Shown one piece after another: positions 48,075-57,180 of a stretch of DNA of 64,000 nt. The stretch comes from Rhodococcus rhodnii. Lineage in GTDB: Bacteria; Actinomycetota; Actinomycetes; Mycobacteriales; Pseudonocardiaceae. A program made the position numbers and the translations under genes. The stretch is taken from assembly GCA_000720375.1 (NCBI GenBank), contig JOAA01000021.1, forward strand, positions 62,001 to 126,000, in the 5' to 3' direction. Below the pieces are notes generated by a model. The model was not told the DNA's origin. It saw nothing but the letters and a program-made list of their open reading frames with translations, and did no database searches. How positions within the stretch are numbered: position 1 is the first letter of the stretch; the number at the start of each line of letters is the position of its first letter.

Positions 48075-49232
48075 ATGGCGAAAATCCTCTGCGTTCTCTA
48101 TGACGACCCGGTGGACGGCTACCCGGCCACGTACGCCCGTGACGACCTGCCGGTGATCTCGCGCTACCCGGACGGACAAACGTTGCCGACGCCTGCCGGA
48201 ATCGACTTCACGCCAGGGCATCTGCTCGGCAGCGTGACCGGCGAGCTCGGCCTGCGGTCCTATTTGGAGTCGGCGGGCCATACCCTGGTCGTGACCTCCG
48301 ACAAGGAAGGACCTGACTCGGTATTCGAGCGGGAGCTGGTCGACGCGGATGTCGTGATCTCCCAGCCGTTCTGGCCCGCCTACCTGACACCGGAGCGGAT
48401 CGCCAAGGCCCGCAACCTGAAGCTCGCGGTGACCGCGGGCATCGGCTCGGACCACGTCGACCTCGCGGCGGCCATCGACGCGGGGATCACGGTGGCCGAG
48501 GTGACGTACTGCAACTCGATCAGCGTCGCCGAGCACGTGGTGATGATGATCCTGGGCCTGGTCCGCAACTACATCCCGTCGTACCAGATCGTCGTGGACG
48601 GCGGCTGGAACATCGCCGACGCCGTGTCGCGGTCCTATGACCTTGAGGGAATGCAGGTCGGAACCGTTGCCGCCGGGCGGATCGGGTTGGCTGTGCTGCG
48701 GCGGCTCGCGCCCTTTGACGTTCGCCTGCACTACACGGATCGCCACCGGCTGCCCGCTGACGTGGAGGAGGAGCTCGGGCTGACTTTTCACGCGAGCACC
48801 CAGGAGATGGTGCCGCACCTGGACGTGGTGACGATCAACGCGCCACTGCACCCGGAGACCGAGGGGCTCTTCGGGGACAAGCTGCTCGGCACGATGAAGC
48901 GCGGGGCGTACCTGATCAACACGGCTCGCGGGAAGATCGCCGACCGGGATGCGATCGTGCGGGCTTTGGAGAGCGGGCAGTTGGCGGGGTATGCCGGTGA
49001 TGTGTGGTATCCGCAGCCCGCGCCGGCTGACCACCCGTGGCGGAGCATGCCGCACCACGGGATGACTCCGCACATTTCGGGGTCTTCGCTGTCGGCTCAG
49101 GCCCGGTACGCGGCTGGGACTCGGGAGATTCTGGAGTCGTGGTTCAGCGGGACGCCGATTCGGGACGAGTACCTGATCGTGGACGGTGGCAAGCTCGCTG
49201 GGACGGGCGCGCACTCGTACTCGACGAGGTAA
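48075..49232 (+). CDS. fdh: NAD-dependent formate dehydrogenase
   Basis: Oxidises formate to CO2 with NAD+. 385 aa, D-2-hydroxyacid dehydrogenase fold. GTVAAGRIGLAVLRRLAPFDV is the nucleotide fold; D222-R223 in HYTDRHRLP select NAD+ over NADP+; NTARGKIADRDAIVRALESG and H333 in MTPHISGSSLSAQARYAAG are catalytic-region motifs as in Pseudomonas sp. 101 enzyme. ATG 48075 (MAKILCVLYDD) matches the family start. It completes the oxalate to formate to CO2 route with energy capture as NADH. Confidence 0.95.
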   Translation: MAKILCVLYDDPVDGYPATYARDDLPVISRYPDGQTLPTPAGIDFTPGHLLGSVTGELGLRSYLESAGHTLVVTSDKEGPDSVFERELVDADVVISQPFWPAYLTPERIAKARNLKLAVTAGIGSDHVDLAAAIDAGITVAEVTYCNSISVAEHVVMMILGLVRNYIPSYQIVVDGGWNIADAVSRSYDLEGMQVGTVAAGRIGLAVLRRLAPFDVRLHYTDRHRLPADVEEELGLTFHASTQEMVPHLDVVTINAPLHPETEGLFGDKLLGTMKRGAYLINTARGKIADRDAIVRALESGQLAGYAGDVWYPQPAPADHPWRSMPHHGMTPHISGSSLSAQARYAAGTREILESWFSGTPIRDEYLIVDGGKLAGTGAHSYSTR

Positions 49233-49336
49233 CTGGCCTGTGGCTGTTTGGTGGTTGGGGCGGCAGAGGCCTCGCCAGCCTCACAGTCAGCCCCAGCACG
49301 GGCACCTTGGGCCACCACACTGCGTTCACCGTATGG

Positions 49337-49369
49337 AAAGGGCCTGCCGCCATCTCCGGCAGGCCCTTT
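49337..49369. terminator. Bidirectional terminator after fdh
   Basis: AAAGGGCCTGCCG (49337-49349) pairs exactly with CGGCAGGCCCTTT (49357-49369), loop of 7 nt, with T/A runs on both sides; between convergent fdh and the acetyltransferase. Confidence 0.9.
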
Positions 49370-49375
49370 CGCCTG

Positions 49376-49975
49376 TCAGCGCAGGTCCATGCCGAACGTG
49401 TACCCGTCGCCTGCCTTGTCGATCTCGGTGAAGCCGACGTGCCGATAGAAGCCGATCGCCCGGGTGTTCTTGGCCCACACCTGCAGGTGCACGCCGCGCG
49501 ACCCCTTCGCCCGCAAAGCGTCTATAAGGGTGTTCATCAGCCGGCCGCCCACACCTTGTCCCTGCGTCCGAGGCAACAGGTTGATATGCAGGTGTGACGG
49601 GTAATCCTTGAGGTACTTCTCTGGTGTTGTGTCCGGGTGGTGGATGTGCCGCATCAGGCGCTGGTCCTGGGTCAGGGAGTCCCCAGCCGGGTCTGGGTAC
49701 TGCGCCCGCAGTTCCGGCCACCAGTCCCGTTCCAGCTCCTCCTCGAAGGCCTTGGTGTCCAGCGCACCGAGCACGAACCCGCTCACGCCTTCCGAGTCTT
49801 CGGCGACGAACGCCAAGGACGGCTCCAGCACCGCGTACGGGCCGACGAAGACGTGGCCGAGCAGCTGTGGGTCTTCGTACAGCGCGGTGGCGTCCTCGCC
49901 CGCGTCCCCCGTCTGCAGACAGATCCGGTACAGCGCGTCGACGTCATCCAGCCTGCCAGGCCTCACGGTGATCAC
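49376..49975 (-). CDS. GNAT-family N-acetyltransferase
   Basis: 199 aa. ITVRPGRLDDVDALYRICLQTGD at the start, HLHINLLPRTQGQGVGGRLM with the Q/RxxGxG acetyl-CoA loop, and AIGFYRHVGFTEI near the end. Resembles GNAT enzymes compared with O-GlcNAcase acetyltransferase-like domains; substrate unknown. GTG start at 49975. Confidence 0.88.
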   Translation of the reverse strand: MITVRPGRLDDVDALYRICLQTGDAGEDATALYEDPQLLGHVFVGPYAVLEPSLAFVAEDSEGVSGFVLGALDTKAFEEELERDWWPELRAQYPDPAGDSLTQDQRLMRHIHHPDTTPEKYLKDYPSHLHINLLPRTQGQGVGGRLMNTLIDALRAKGSRGVHLQVWAKNTRAIGFYRHVGFTEIDKAGDGYTFGMDLR

Positions 49976-50099
49976 AGGGACAACTTACTTCGCGTACGCA
50001 ACGCACACGCCCTGTGACCTTCCGGATATGCCCGGGCCGCGTCATGCGGCCCTCGCGGGCGCGTGGGATCGTAGACTCGTCACGTATCAAAGGGGCTTG

Positions 50100-51053
50100 A
50101 TGACAATAGATCCATTTGTGCACCCGGCGCTGTTCTACCGCGGCGCCGACGAGTACATCGCGGGCACTGTGCCGTTCATCGCCGAGGGACTGGCGAAGAA
50201 TGAGCCGGTGGCTGTCGCTGTGCCGGGGCCACAACTGGATCTGATCCGCACTTCGCTCGGTGCCTCCGCCGCGAAGGTGACGATGCTGGACATGACCGAG
50301 GAGGGCCGTAACCCCGGTCGCATCATCCCCGGTGTGCTGCGGGCGTTCGCCGACAAGCACAAAGGCCGGGTCCGGCTCATCGGTGAACCGATCTGGCCGG
50401 ACCGCTCAGTGGTCGAGTACCCGGCGTGTGCCCAGCACGAGGCGTTGATCAACCGGGCGTTCGCCGGTCGCAGGGCCACGATTCTCTGCCCGTACGACAC
50501 CGACGGCCTGTCCCCCACCGTGCTCGCGGACGCGTTTCGCACCCACCCGACCGTGATCGACACGGATGGACCCCGCGCCAGCACGTCGTTCGCCCCCGAT
50601 GTCGTTGTGGCCACGTACAACCAACCGCTACTCGCGCCCCACAACGCCGAATGCCGGATGGTCGACGGGTTCAGCCTCGGCGAGCTGCGCAGGTTGGTCA
50701 CGAAGGTCGCCGCCCGTTCCGGCCTGGCCCCTGACCGGACCACGGACCTCGTTCTGGCGGTCGACGAACTGGCTGCCAACAGCGCACGGCACGGCGGCGG
50801 CATCGGAACGGTGTACCTGTGGACCGAGCCGGATACGGTGGTGTGCCAGATCAGCGACGCCGGGTACATCCGCAACCCGCTCGCCGGCCGGATCCCCGCA
50901 CCCGTCAAGCAGCACGGCGGCCGCGGGCTGCTGCTGGTCAACCACTTGGCCGACCTCGTCAGGATGCACACCACCCCGGCCGGTACGACCATCCGGGTCT
51001 ATTTCAGACTTGCCCGCCGAGCGGCACCGGCGCTGGACGGTCACACACGCTGA
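50100..51053 (+). CDS. MEDS-domain anti-sigma-type ATPase regulator
   Basis: 317 aa. Residues about 1-170 are a MEDS (DcmR-like sensory) domain: HPALFYRGADEYIAGTVPFI. Residues about 190-305 are a GHKL ATPase (LVLAVDELAANSARHGG; VCQISDAGYIRNPL; QHGGRGLLLVNHLAD) like RsbW-type anti-sigma kinases. Likely a cytoplasmic sensor that sequesters a sigma or anti-anti-sigma factor. ATG 50100 after AGGGG. Its last 50 nt overlap the convergent dehydrogenase gene. Confidence 0.88.
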   Translation: MTIDPFVHPALFYRGADEYIAGTVPFIAEGLAKNEPVAVAVPGPQLDLIRTSLGASAAKVTMLDMTEEGRNPGRIIPGVLRAFADKHKGRVRLIGEPIWPDRSVVEYPACAQHEALINRAFAGRRATILCPYDTDGLSPTVLADAFRTHPTVIDTDGPRASTSFAPDVVVATYNQPLLAPHNAECRMVDGFSLGELRRLVTKVAARSGLAPDRTTDLVLAVDELAANSARHGGGIGTVYLWTEPDTVVCQISDAGYIRNPLAGRIPAPVKQHGGRGLLLVNHLADLVRMHTTPAGTTIRVYFRLARRAAPALDGHTR

Positions 51054-52083
51054 GGACGTCCATGGACTTGCCGGACTCCGATGCGGCCAGCAACGACTCC
51101 ATGATGTCCAGGACGTGATACGCCAGTTCACCGCTGGCTCGCAACGGCGTTGCGTGCTCGATCGCACTGACCATGTCCGCGACACCGTAGCCGCGGTTCG
51201 CGTTGAGATAACCGGCGGACGGCTGGACGACAGTCCACTGTGGAGCAGACGGGTGGAACACCGACACGGTTCCCTCGAACCCGTTGGGATCCGGTACGGA
51301 CAACGCGCCTTCCGTGCCGTAGATCTCGATCCGTGGCAGCTGCCCGGCCCACACCCCGAAGCTCATCATCATGGTGGACAACGCGCCTGTGTTGTGCTCC
51401 AGCACGCCGGTGACGTGCGTGGCCACCTCGACTGGGAAGACCGTTCCGGCTCTGGGGCCGCTGCCGATGGTTCGGGTGGCCACCGGTGTCGACGCCATCC
51501 CGACCACCCTGCGGACCGGGCCGAGCAGGGTCACCAGTGCGCTCAGGTAGTACGGGCCCATGTCCATCAACGGCCCACCGCCGTGCCGGTAGTAGAACTC
51601 CGGGTCCGGGTGCCATCGCTCGTGGCCCGGCGTGGTCATGAAAGCCGTTGCGGCGAACGGAGCACCGATTTCTCCGCTGTCCAGAGTCGCTCGCGCGGTC
51701 TGCACTCCGGTGCCCAGCACGGTGTCCGGCGCACAGCCGACCTGCACACCTGCCCTGTCCGCCAGCGCGAGGATCTCTCGTGCTTCGGCAGTCGTGATGG
51801 CCAACGGCTTTTCGCCGTAGACGTGTTTGCCTGCTTCGATGGCGGAGCGGGCGACCGTGGCGTGCGCGGACGGGATCGTGAGATTCAGGACCAGGTCCAC
51901 GTCCGGGGCGGAGTACATCTCCGCCACTGAGGCCACCCGGACACCGGGATGCTCGGCCGCCACCGCCTCGGCGCGTTCCGGCACCAGATCGGCGACGGCG
52001 GTGACCCGCGTACCGGCCAAGTCCCGCAGGGTGTCCAGGTAGACCTTGCTGATCACGCCCAGTCCGACGACCCCGATCCTCAT
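51004..52083 (-). CDS. Gfo/Idh/MocA-family oxidoreductase
   Basis: 359 aa. MRIGVVGLGVISKVYLDTLR is the NAD(P) fold, HVYGEKPLAI the EKP motif with catalytic Lys, and GGGPLMDMGPYYLSALVTLLG the conserved Asp/His-site region. Probably oxidises or reduces a sugar or sugar derivative imported by the ABC system. ATG 52083 with GAGGAG upstream overlaps the epimerase stop (ATGA). Last gene of the five-gene minus-strand operon. Confidence 0.92.
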   Translation of the reverse strand: MRIGVVGLGVISKVYLDTLRDLAGTRVTAVADLVPERAEAVAAEHPGVRVASVAEMYSAPDVDLVLNLTIPSAHATVARSAIEAGKHVYGEKPLAITTAEAREILALADRAGVQVGCAPDTVLGTGVQTARATLDSGEIGAPFAATAFMTTPGHERWHPDPEFYYRHGGGPLMDMGPYYLSALVTLLGPVRRVVGMASTPVATRTIGSGPRAGTVFPVEVATHVTGVLEHNTGALSTMMMSFGVWAGQLPRIEIYGTEGALSVPDPNGFEGTVSVFHPSAPQWTVVQPSAGYLNANRGYGVADMVSAIEHATPLRASGELAYHVLDIMESLLAASESGKSMDVLSVCDRPAPVPLGGQV

Positions 52084-52922
52084 CGAACCACTCCTCGCCA
52101 TCCGTAGATCGGTTCGAACCCCAGTACAGTACGGCATCGCCGAGGGGAGTACACCGACTCGAATTCGCCGAACGGCCGCGTGATCACGGCCGTCGGGTGG
52201 TAGGTGCCCAGCAATTCGGCCGTCGAAACCAAAGCGGTCGTGTCGGGCGCGACAACGTTGAGCAGGTGGTGTCCCTCAAGGGGAACGGTCAACGCGGCTT
52301 CGACGGCCCTGACGGCGTCACGCATGTCCAGCCACGCCCATAGCCCGCCGCGGTCGACGCCTGGATCGTCATGGATGCGCTTCAAATGGCGTTCCAACCG
52401 CGCACCCGTCCCGATGAACGGGAACCGCAGGCTCACCACCGTGGTCCGCCAACGCCTGCTCGCGGCAGCCGCAATCGTTTCACCGACCTGTTTGGACAGT
52501 CCGTAGACGTCGTCACCGACAAAGGGATGGTCCTCGGTCACCGGCACCTGGACCGGCGACACACCCAGTTGCGACCATGCCAGTCCGAGGGCTGACGCGC
52601 TGGAGACGTACACGATCCGGCCGACCCCCGCCCGACCGGCCGTGTCCAGCACGTTGTACGTGGTCTGGACGTTGTTGCGGAAGATCTCGTCGTCTGGATA
52701 GTCCACAGGGGACGGAATGGCCGCGCAGTGCACCACCGCATCCACACCAGCGACCACGCCGTGAACGTGTGTCAGGTCGGCCAGATCGCCCGTGATCACG
52801 TCGGTGACCGGCGCCGTGATCGTTGTCCTGTCGTGTGCCCGAACACTGTGCCCCGCTGCGGAAAGCCGCTCGGCCACCAGGCCGCCCAGCGCCCCACCAG
52901 CCCCGGTGACCAGCACCTTCAC
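52080..52922 (-). CDS. NAD-dependent epimerase/dehydratase (extended SDR)
   Basis: 280 aa. VLVTGAGGALGGLVAERLSA is the NAD fold, VVHCAAIPSP and YVSSASALGLAW the SDR core, and YGLSKQVGE carries the catalytic Tyr and Lys. Sugar nucleotide or uronate dehydrogenase-like. GTG 52922 overlaps the permease stop (GTGA). Confidence 0.92.
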   Translation of the reverse strand: MKVLVTGAGGALGGLVAERLSAAGHSVRAHDRTTITAPVTDVITGDLADLTHVHGVVAGVDAVVHCAAIPSPVDYPDDEIFRNNVQTTYNVLDTAGRAGVGRIVYVSSASALGLAWSQLGVSPVQVPVTEDHPFVGDDVYGLSKQVGETIAAAASRRWRTTVVSLRFPFIGTGARLERHLKRIHDDPGVDRGGLWAWLDMRDAVRAVEAALTVPLEGHHLLNVVAPDTTALVSTAELLGTYHPTAVITRPFGEFESVYSPRRCRTVLGFEPIYGWRGVVR

Positions 52923-53731
52923 CCTTTGACCGCCCCTACGAGTCCGTTGACGAAATACCGCTGCAGCAACACGAACAGCACGATCACCGGCAGTACGATG
53001 ATCACCGACGCCGCCATGATCACGTTGTACTGCGGTGACGTGGTCGACATCAGGCTCTGCAACCCGAGCGGCAAGGTGAACACCGCGGGGTCGTTGAGCG
53101 ACACCCTGGTCAGCACGAACTCGTTCCACGTCGGCACCGCGGTCAGCAGAGCGATCGTGACCAGCGCCGGGCGGCACACCGGCAGGTAGATCGACAGGAA
53201 CGTGCGCAACTCACTGGCGCCGTCACACCGCGCCGACTCCCGCAACTCGCTCGGGACCGACCGGAAGGCGTTGGTGAGCAACAGGATCGCCAGTGGTGCC
53301 GTCCCGTTGATGAACGGCAGCACGAGACCGAGTCGCGTGCCGAGGATTTCCAGTTCCTGCTGCAGGATCACCACCGGCAGCAACACCGTGATGCCCGGCA
53401 CGAACAGCAACGAGATGAACCCGGCGTAGATCAGCTTGCGGCCCGGGAACCTCAGCACCGCGAAGGCGTACGACGCCAGGGAGTAGACAATCAGCACACC
53501 GATCACGGTCGCGCCGGTCACCAGCACGCTGTTGCCGAAGTACTGCAGGAAATCCAGTTCGCTCCAGGTCGTGGCGAACGTGTCGAGCGTCGGCCGATCC
53601 GGGATCAGCGTGCCGCCGTCCAGCACTTCCCGGCGGTCCTTGAACGCGCCCGACACCATCCAAGCGAACGGGTACAGGCTGATCAGGGCATAGCAGCCGA
53701 GAACAAGATAGGCGATGACGCGGGCCTTCAT
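52919..53731 (-). CDS. Sugar ABC transporter permease (MalG type)
   Basis: 270 aa, six TM helices. Starts MKARVIAYLVLGCYALISLYPF; the EAA loop is ESARCDGASELRTFLSIYLP. Forms the channel with the preceding permease. No ATPase gene is in the operon, as usual for actinobacteria sharing MsiK. ATG 53731 overlaps the upstream stop by 4 nt. Confidence 0.95.
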   Translation of the reverse strand: MKARVIAYLVLGCYALISLYPFAWMVSGAFKDRREVLDGGTLIPDRPTLDTFATTWSELDFLQYFGNSVLVTGATVIGVLIVYSLASYAFAVLRFPGRKLIYAGFISLLFVPGITVLLPVVILQQELEILGTRLGLVLPFINGTAPLAILLLTNAFRSVPSELRESARCDGASELRTFLSIYLPVCRPALVTIALLTAVPTWNEFVLTRVSLNDPAVFTLPLGLQSLMSTTSPQYNVIMAASVIIVLPVIVLFVLLQRYFVNGLVGAVKG

Positions 53732-54642
53732 GTGCGGCTCCGCAGCATCCGGACGTTCACCAACGCCAGCAGGATCGCGGCGACGAACAGCAGCCAGCCG
53801 ATCGCGCTGGCGATGCCCAGTGTGGGCCGCAGTTCCTTGAAGAAAGCCTGCTTGTAGATCTCCAGCCCGAGTACGTTGGTGTGCCCGCCCGGCCCGCCGT
53901 TGGTCATCAGCAGGAACATCTGGAAGCCCTGCAACGCGTCCCTGAGGTTCAGCAGGACCACCGCCGCGGTGATCGGCCGCAGCAGTGGCCAGATCACCGA
54001 TGTCGTGGTGCGCAACCCGGTCGCGCCGTCCACTTTGGCCGCGTCGAGCACGGCGGGATCGATCGCCTGCAACCCGGTCAGGTAGAGCAGGATCGCGATC
54101 GGGATCGACGACCACGCCATCACCGCGATCAAGGTCGGCAGCGCGGTCGCCGGATTGCCCAGGAATCCCTGGGGTTGAGCCAAGGTCCCCAGCCCCAAGG
54201 ATTCGAGGATGAAGTTCAGCGAACCTTGCGGCTGCAGGACGTACGTCCACGCGTAGAACACCGCGATGCCCGTGGTGACGTACGGCAGGAAGAACACCGT
54301 CCGCAATGTCGTGCGCAGGAACGTGATGCGGTTCAACGCGAGCGCGACGGGCAAGCCGGCCACCACCGCCAGAATCGGCACCGCGATCATCACGAACAGT
54401 GTGTGCACGGCCGCGTCCAGAACGTACGGCGCGACGTTCGGATCGCGGAACAACACGTCGAGGTAGTTGTCGATGCCCACCCATGTCCAGTGTGGACTGA
54501 ACCCGTTCCACCGCGCGAAGCTCAGCAGCAGGCTGTAGCCGAGGGTGTACACGCCCAGCACGGCGAAGAAGATCGCCGCGGGCAGGATGAACACGTACCC
54601 CGTGAGCGCTTCGCGGGTCCTGCGGCGGCGCTTTACTTCCAC
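53728..54642 (-). CDS. Sugar ABC transporter permease (MalF/UgpA type)
   Basis: 304 aa, six TM helices; the EAA loop is DAAKVDGATGLRTTTSVIWP. GTG 54642 overlaps the end of the binding-protein gene by 10 nt, giving coupling. Confidence 0.95.
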   Translation of the reverse strand: MEVKRRRRTREALTGYVFILPAAIFFAVLGVYTLGYSLLLSFARWNGFSPHWTWVGIDNYLDVLFRDPNVAPYVLDAAVHTLFVMIAVPILAVVAGLPVALALNRITFLRTTLRTVFFLPYVTTGIAVFYAWTYVLQPQGSLNFILESLGLGTLAQPQGFLGNPATALPTLIAVMAWSSIPIAILLYLTGLQAIDPAVLDAAKVDGATGLRTTTSVIWPLLRPITAAVVLLNLRDALQGFQMFLLMTNGGPGGHTNVLGLEIYKQAFFKELRPTLGIASAIGWLLFVAAILLALVNVRMLRSRT

Positions 54643-55988
54643 GAGTCGGCGATGATCGTGCCGAGCTGACGGTTGGTCGACTCCGGCGTTTCCTGCTTCA
54701 ACGGTGACATCTTCACCAGGGCGTCACCCGCGATCGCCTGGTCGTACGTGGGGCTCTGGAAGGCAACGTCGAACGCGTCGTACGTCTCCGGCCCCGGTGT
54801 GCCGAAGCTCTGCTGCAGCGCAGCCAAATCCGGTCCCAGCAACTCGCCCGCCCTGTCACCGAGATCGACGCCGGGAAGGTCGAGTGAAGCCTTGGCGAAG
54901 GCGCCCGCTTGGTCCACTGTGTTCAGGAAGTCCATCCACTTGACCACCGCGTCCGGATTCTTGGTCTGCGCGGACATCGACAACCCGGTCAGCGCCAGCG
55001 GCGCGAGCTTCAGGTTCTTCACCGCGCCATCCGCCGCGGCGGGCACGCTGAACGCGAGCACATCGCTTGCCTTCATGCCTTCCTGTTGCAGGGCCGCGAG
55101 GGTGAACGTGCCACCGATGTTGAAGGTCGACTTGCCCTGAGCAAACGCTCGGTCGGCGTCATCGATGCCCAGCGTCTGGGTGCCCGCCGCCCAGTACGGG
55201 GTGAGCTGGTCGTACAGGGCCAGCACTCGCTGTCCGTCCGGACTGCCGAAGGTCCTGCTCGAGTCCTTGCCGAACAACGCCTGGTAGCGTTCCTTGCCCA
55301 GGTAGGCATACGCCAACGGCTGCAACGCCCAGTTGAAGCCGGTGCTCGATGACTTGAGTCCCAACGTCACTCCGCCCGACTGCGGGTCCTTCTGCTGAGC
55401 GGTGTTGAGCCACGAGATGAAATCCGCCCACGTGGTGGGTGGTTTCGCCGGGTCAAGTCCGGCCGCGGTCAGCTTTGTCTTATTGGCGTAGACGATTCCG
55501 AAAGCTCCGGTGGTGAACGGAACGCTGAACAACTGGCCCTGTTTGATGCCCGCGTCGGCCGCCTTCGGCTGCAACGAGCGCTGGTAGCGCAGGTCGGTGA
55601 CCAGGCCGGCGTCCGCGGTTCCCTTGAGGAAGCGGGCTTTCCAGCCGTCGTTCACGCTGTCCGTCAAGTCGGCGAGGATTCCGGCACCGCCAAGCACGAA
55701 ATCCTCGCCTGCCGCGTGCACCTCCATCACGTCCGCCAGATTTTTGGTGGACGCGGCGCTCATCACCTTGCTCTTGAAGGTGTCGTCCGGGGTGTATGCG
55801 GTGATCTTGACCGTGATCCCGGTCTGCTGCTTGAACGTGGCGGCCGCTGCCTCGAGCGGTTTGACGTGGGTCTGTTTGAAGGTCCACATCTCCAGCGTCA
55901 CGTCACCCGAACCGCCGCCGGACGACGAACCACTGCACCCACTGACGAGCAGAGCTGATGCGGTTAAAGCAGCCAGAAGCCGGACCAC
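54633..55988 (-). CDS. Sugar ABC transporter substrate-binding lipoprotein
   Basis: 451 aa. The signal peptide ends in LLVSGC (Cys18, lipobox). The mature part is a cluster B family solute-binding protein (EMWTFKQTHVKPLEAAAATF; LFSVPFTTGAFGIVYANK; FAQGKSTFNIGGTF), consistent with sugars or oligosaccharides. GTG 55988 after GGGAGG. First gene of the operon, divergent from the GntR/LacI regulator. Confidence 0.94.
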   Translation of the reverse strand: MVRLLAALTASALLVSGCSGSSSGGGSGDVTLEMWTFKQTHVKPLEAAAATFKQQTGITVKITAYTPDDTFKSKVMSAASTKNLADVMEVHAAGEDFVLGGAGILADLTDSVNDGWKARFLKGTADAGLVTDLRYQRSLQPKAADAGIKQGQLFSVPFTTGAFGIVYANKTKLTAAGLDPAKPPTTWADFISWLNTAQQKDPQSGGVTLGLKSSSTGFNWALQPLAYAYLGKERYQALFGKDSSRTFGSPDGQRVLALYDQLTPYWAAGTQTLGIDDADRAFAQGKSTFNIGGTFTLAALQQEGMKASDVLAFSVPAAADGAVKNLKLAPLALTGLSMSAQTKNPDAVVKWMDFLNTVDQAGAFAKASLDLPGVDLGDRAGELLGPDLAALQQSFGTPGPETYDAFDVAFQSPTYDQAIAGDALVKMSPLKQETPESTNRQLGTIIADSWK

Positions 55989-56033
55989 GGTGTCCTCCCA
56001 GTGCCTGTGTGGAGCCACCGTAAGGTCGGCAGA

Positions 56034-56064
56034 TTTAGCATGTCAAGCACCATTAGCATGTTAA
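56034..56064. promoter_or_regulatory. Direct-repeat operator in the sugar-locus divergent promoter
   Basis: TTAGCATGT occurs at 56035-56043 and 56053-56061, 18 nt apart, the second extended to TTAGCATGTTAA. AT-rich island in a GC-rich region between the binding-protein gene and the regulator gene it likely belongs to. Confidence 0.75.
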
Positions 56065-56073
56065 AGTGCTCGG

Positions 56074-57180
56074 GTGACAGGAGCCCAACCGCCGCTCTAC
56101 CAGCAGGTGAAGCGGGAGCTTTTGGCTGCCATCGCGGCAGGCGAGTACTCCCCCGGCAAGCCGTTCGTGACCCAGCGGGAGATCTGCGAACGCTTCGGGG
56201 TCAGCCACGCGACGGCCGTGCGCGCGCTGAACGAGCTCGCCGCCGAAGGCCACGTGGTCCGCAGGCGCGGCCAGGGAACCTTTGTCGCGGAACGGAAACC
56301 GGCTCCTGGCGACCAGACCGTCGCGTGCATCCTGCAGTACCACGGCCCGCACGTGTCGCAGTTGCTCGCCGGGGTCGAGGCAGGTTGCGCCGAATTCGGC
56401 TACCGGCTGTATCTCACGCACTGCGAAGGCGATACCGCGCGTGAGGAGCACGCGTTACGCCAGGCGTTGGCGCACAACGCAAGCGGGATCATCATCTACC
56501 CCGCCGAAGGCAGCAGGATCGAAGGCGTCTACGAAGAGGTCCGCAACCACCGGGTGCCGCTGGTCATGGTCGACCGATACCGGCCGGATCTGGCGACCGA
56601 CGCCGTGCTGGTCGACAACTTCGGCGCGGGCCACGACCTCACGGTCGAGCTGATCGACATCGGCCATCGCGTGATCGCGACCCTGTGGGACGAGACCGAC
56701 GCGACCAGCGTCCGTGACCGGCTGGCCGGACATCTGCAAGCCTTGCGGGAGCACAACATCCCGGCCCGTCCCGACCTCACGGTGTTGCGCCGCTACCGGA
56801 GCCAGCCCGTCGAACAACGCCGGGCGATGTTGCGTGAGCTCCTCAATGGACCACAGCCGCCGACAGTCTTCCTGTGCTCCAACGGTTACGCCCTTGCCAC
56901 AGCCGCACACGACCTGGCAGCGTTGGGATTGGACATTCCCGGTGACGTCGATCTGGCCGGAATGGACGACGCGGGCCCGTTCGACGTACTGCCTTTGACG
57001 GTGGCCGCGGTGGAGCTTCCGTCGCGAGAGCTGGGCCGCCGCGCGATGCGCCTGCTGCACTCCAGGGTCACCGAAGGACCGGCCGACCCCGAGATGATCG
57101 TGCTGCCGGTGACGGTGAAGAACCGGAAATCCGCGCCAGGCCACCTGCGAGTCGTCGGTGCGCCTTGGGAAGGCCGCTGA
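56074..57180 (+). CDS. GntR-type regulator with LacI-like sugar-binding domain
   Basis: 368 aa. Winged helix at 1-75 (PLYQQVKRELLAAIAAGEYS; FGVSHATAVRALNELAAEGHVV) joined to a periplasmic-binding-type sensor domain (VACILQYHGPHVSQLLAG; VPLVMVDRYRPDLATDAVLVDN; DLAGMDDAGPFDVLPLT), the AraR-like architecture. Binds a sugar to release DNA. GTG 56074 lies 10 nt after the TTAGCATGT repeats, with a weak ribosome site. Controls the transporter operon and the dehydratase gene. Confidence 0.92.
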   Translation: MTGAQPPLYQQVKRELLAAIAAGEYSPGKPFVTQREICERFGVSHATAVRALNELAAEGHVVRRRGQGTFVAERKPAPGDQTVACILQYHGPHVSQLLAGVEAGCAEFGYRLYLTHCEGDTAREEHALRQALAHNASGIIIYPAEGSRIEGVYEEVRNHRVPLVMVDRYRPDLATDAVLVDNFGAGHDLTVELIDIGHRVIATLWDETDATSVRDRLAGHLQALREHNIPARPDLTVLRRYRSQPVEQRRAMLRELLNGPQPPTVFLCSNGYALATAAHDLAALGLDIPGDVDLAGMDDAGPFDVLPLTVAAVELPSRELGRRAMRLLHSRVTEGPADPEMIVLPVTVKNRKSAPGHLRVVGAPWEGR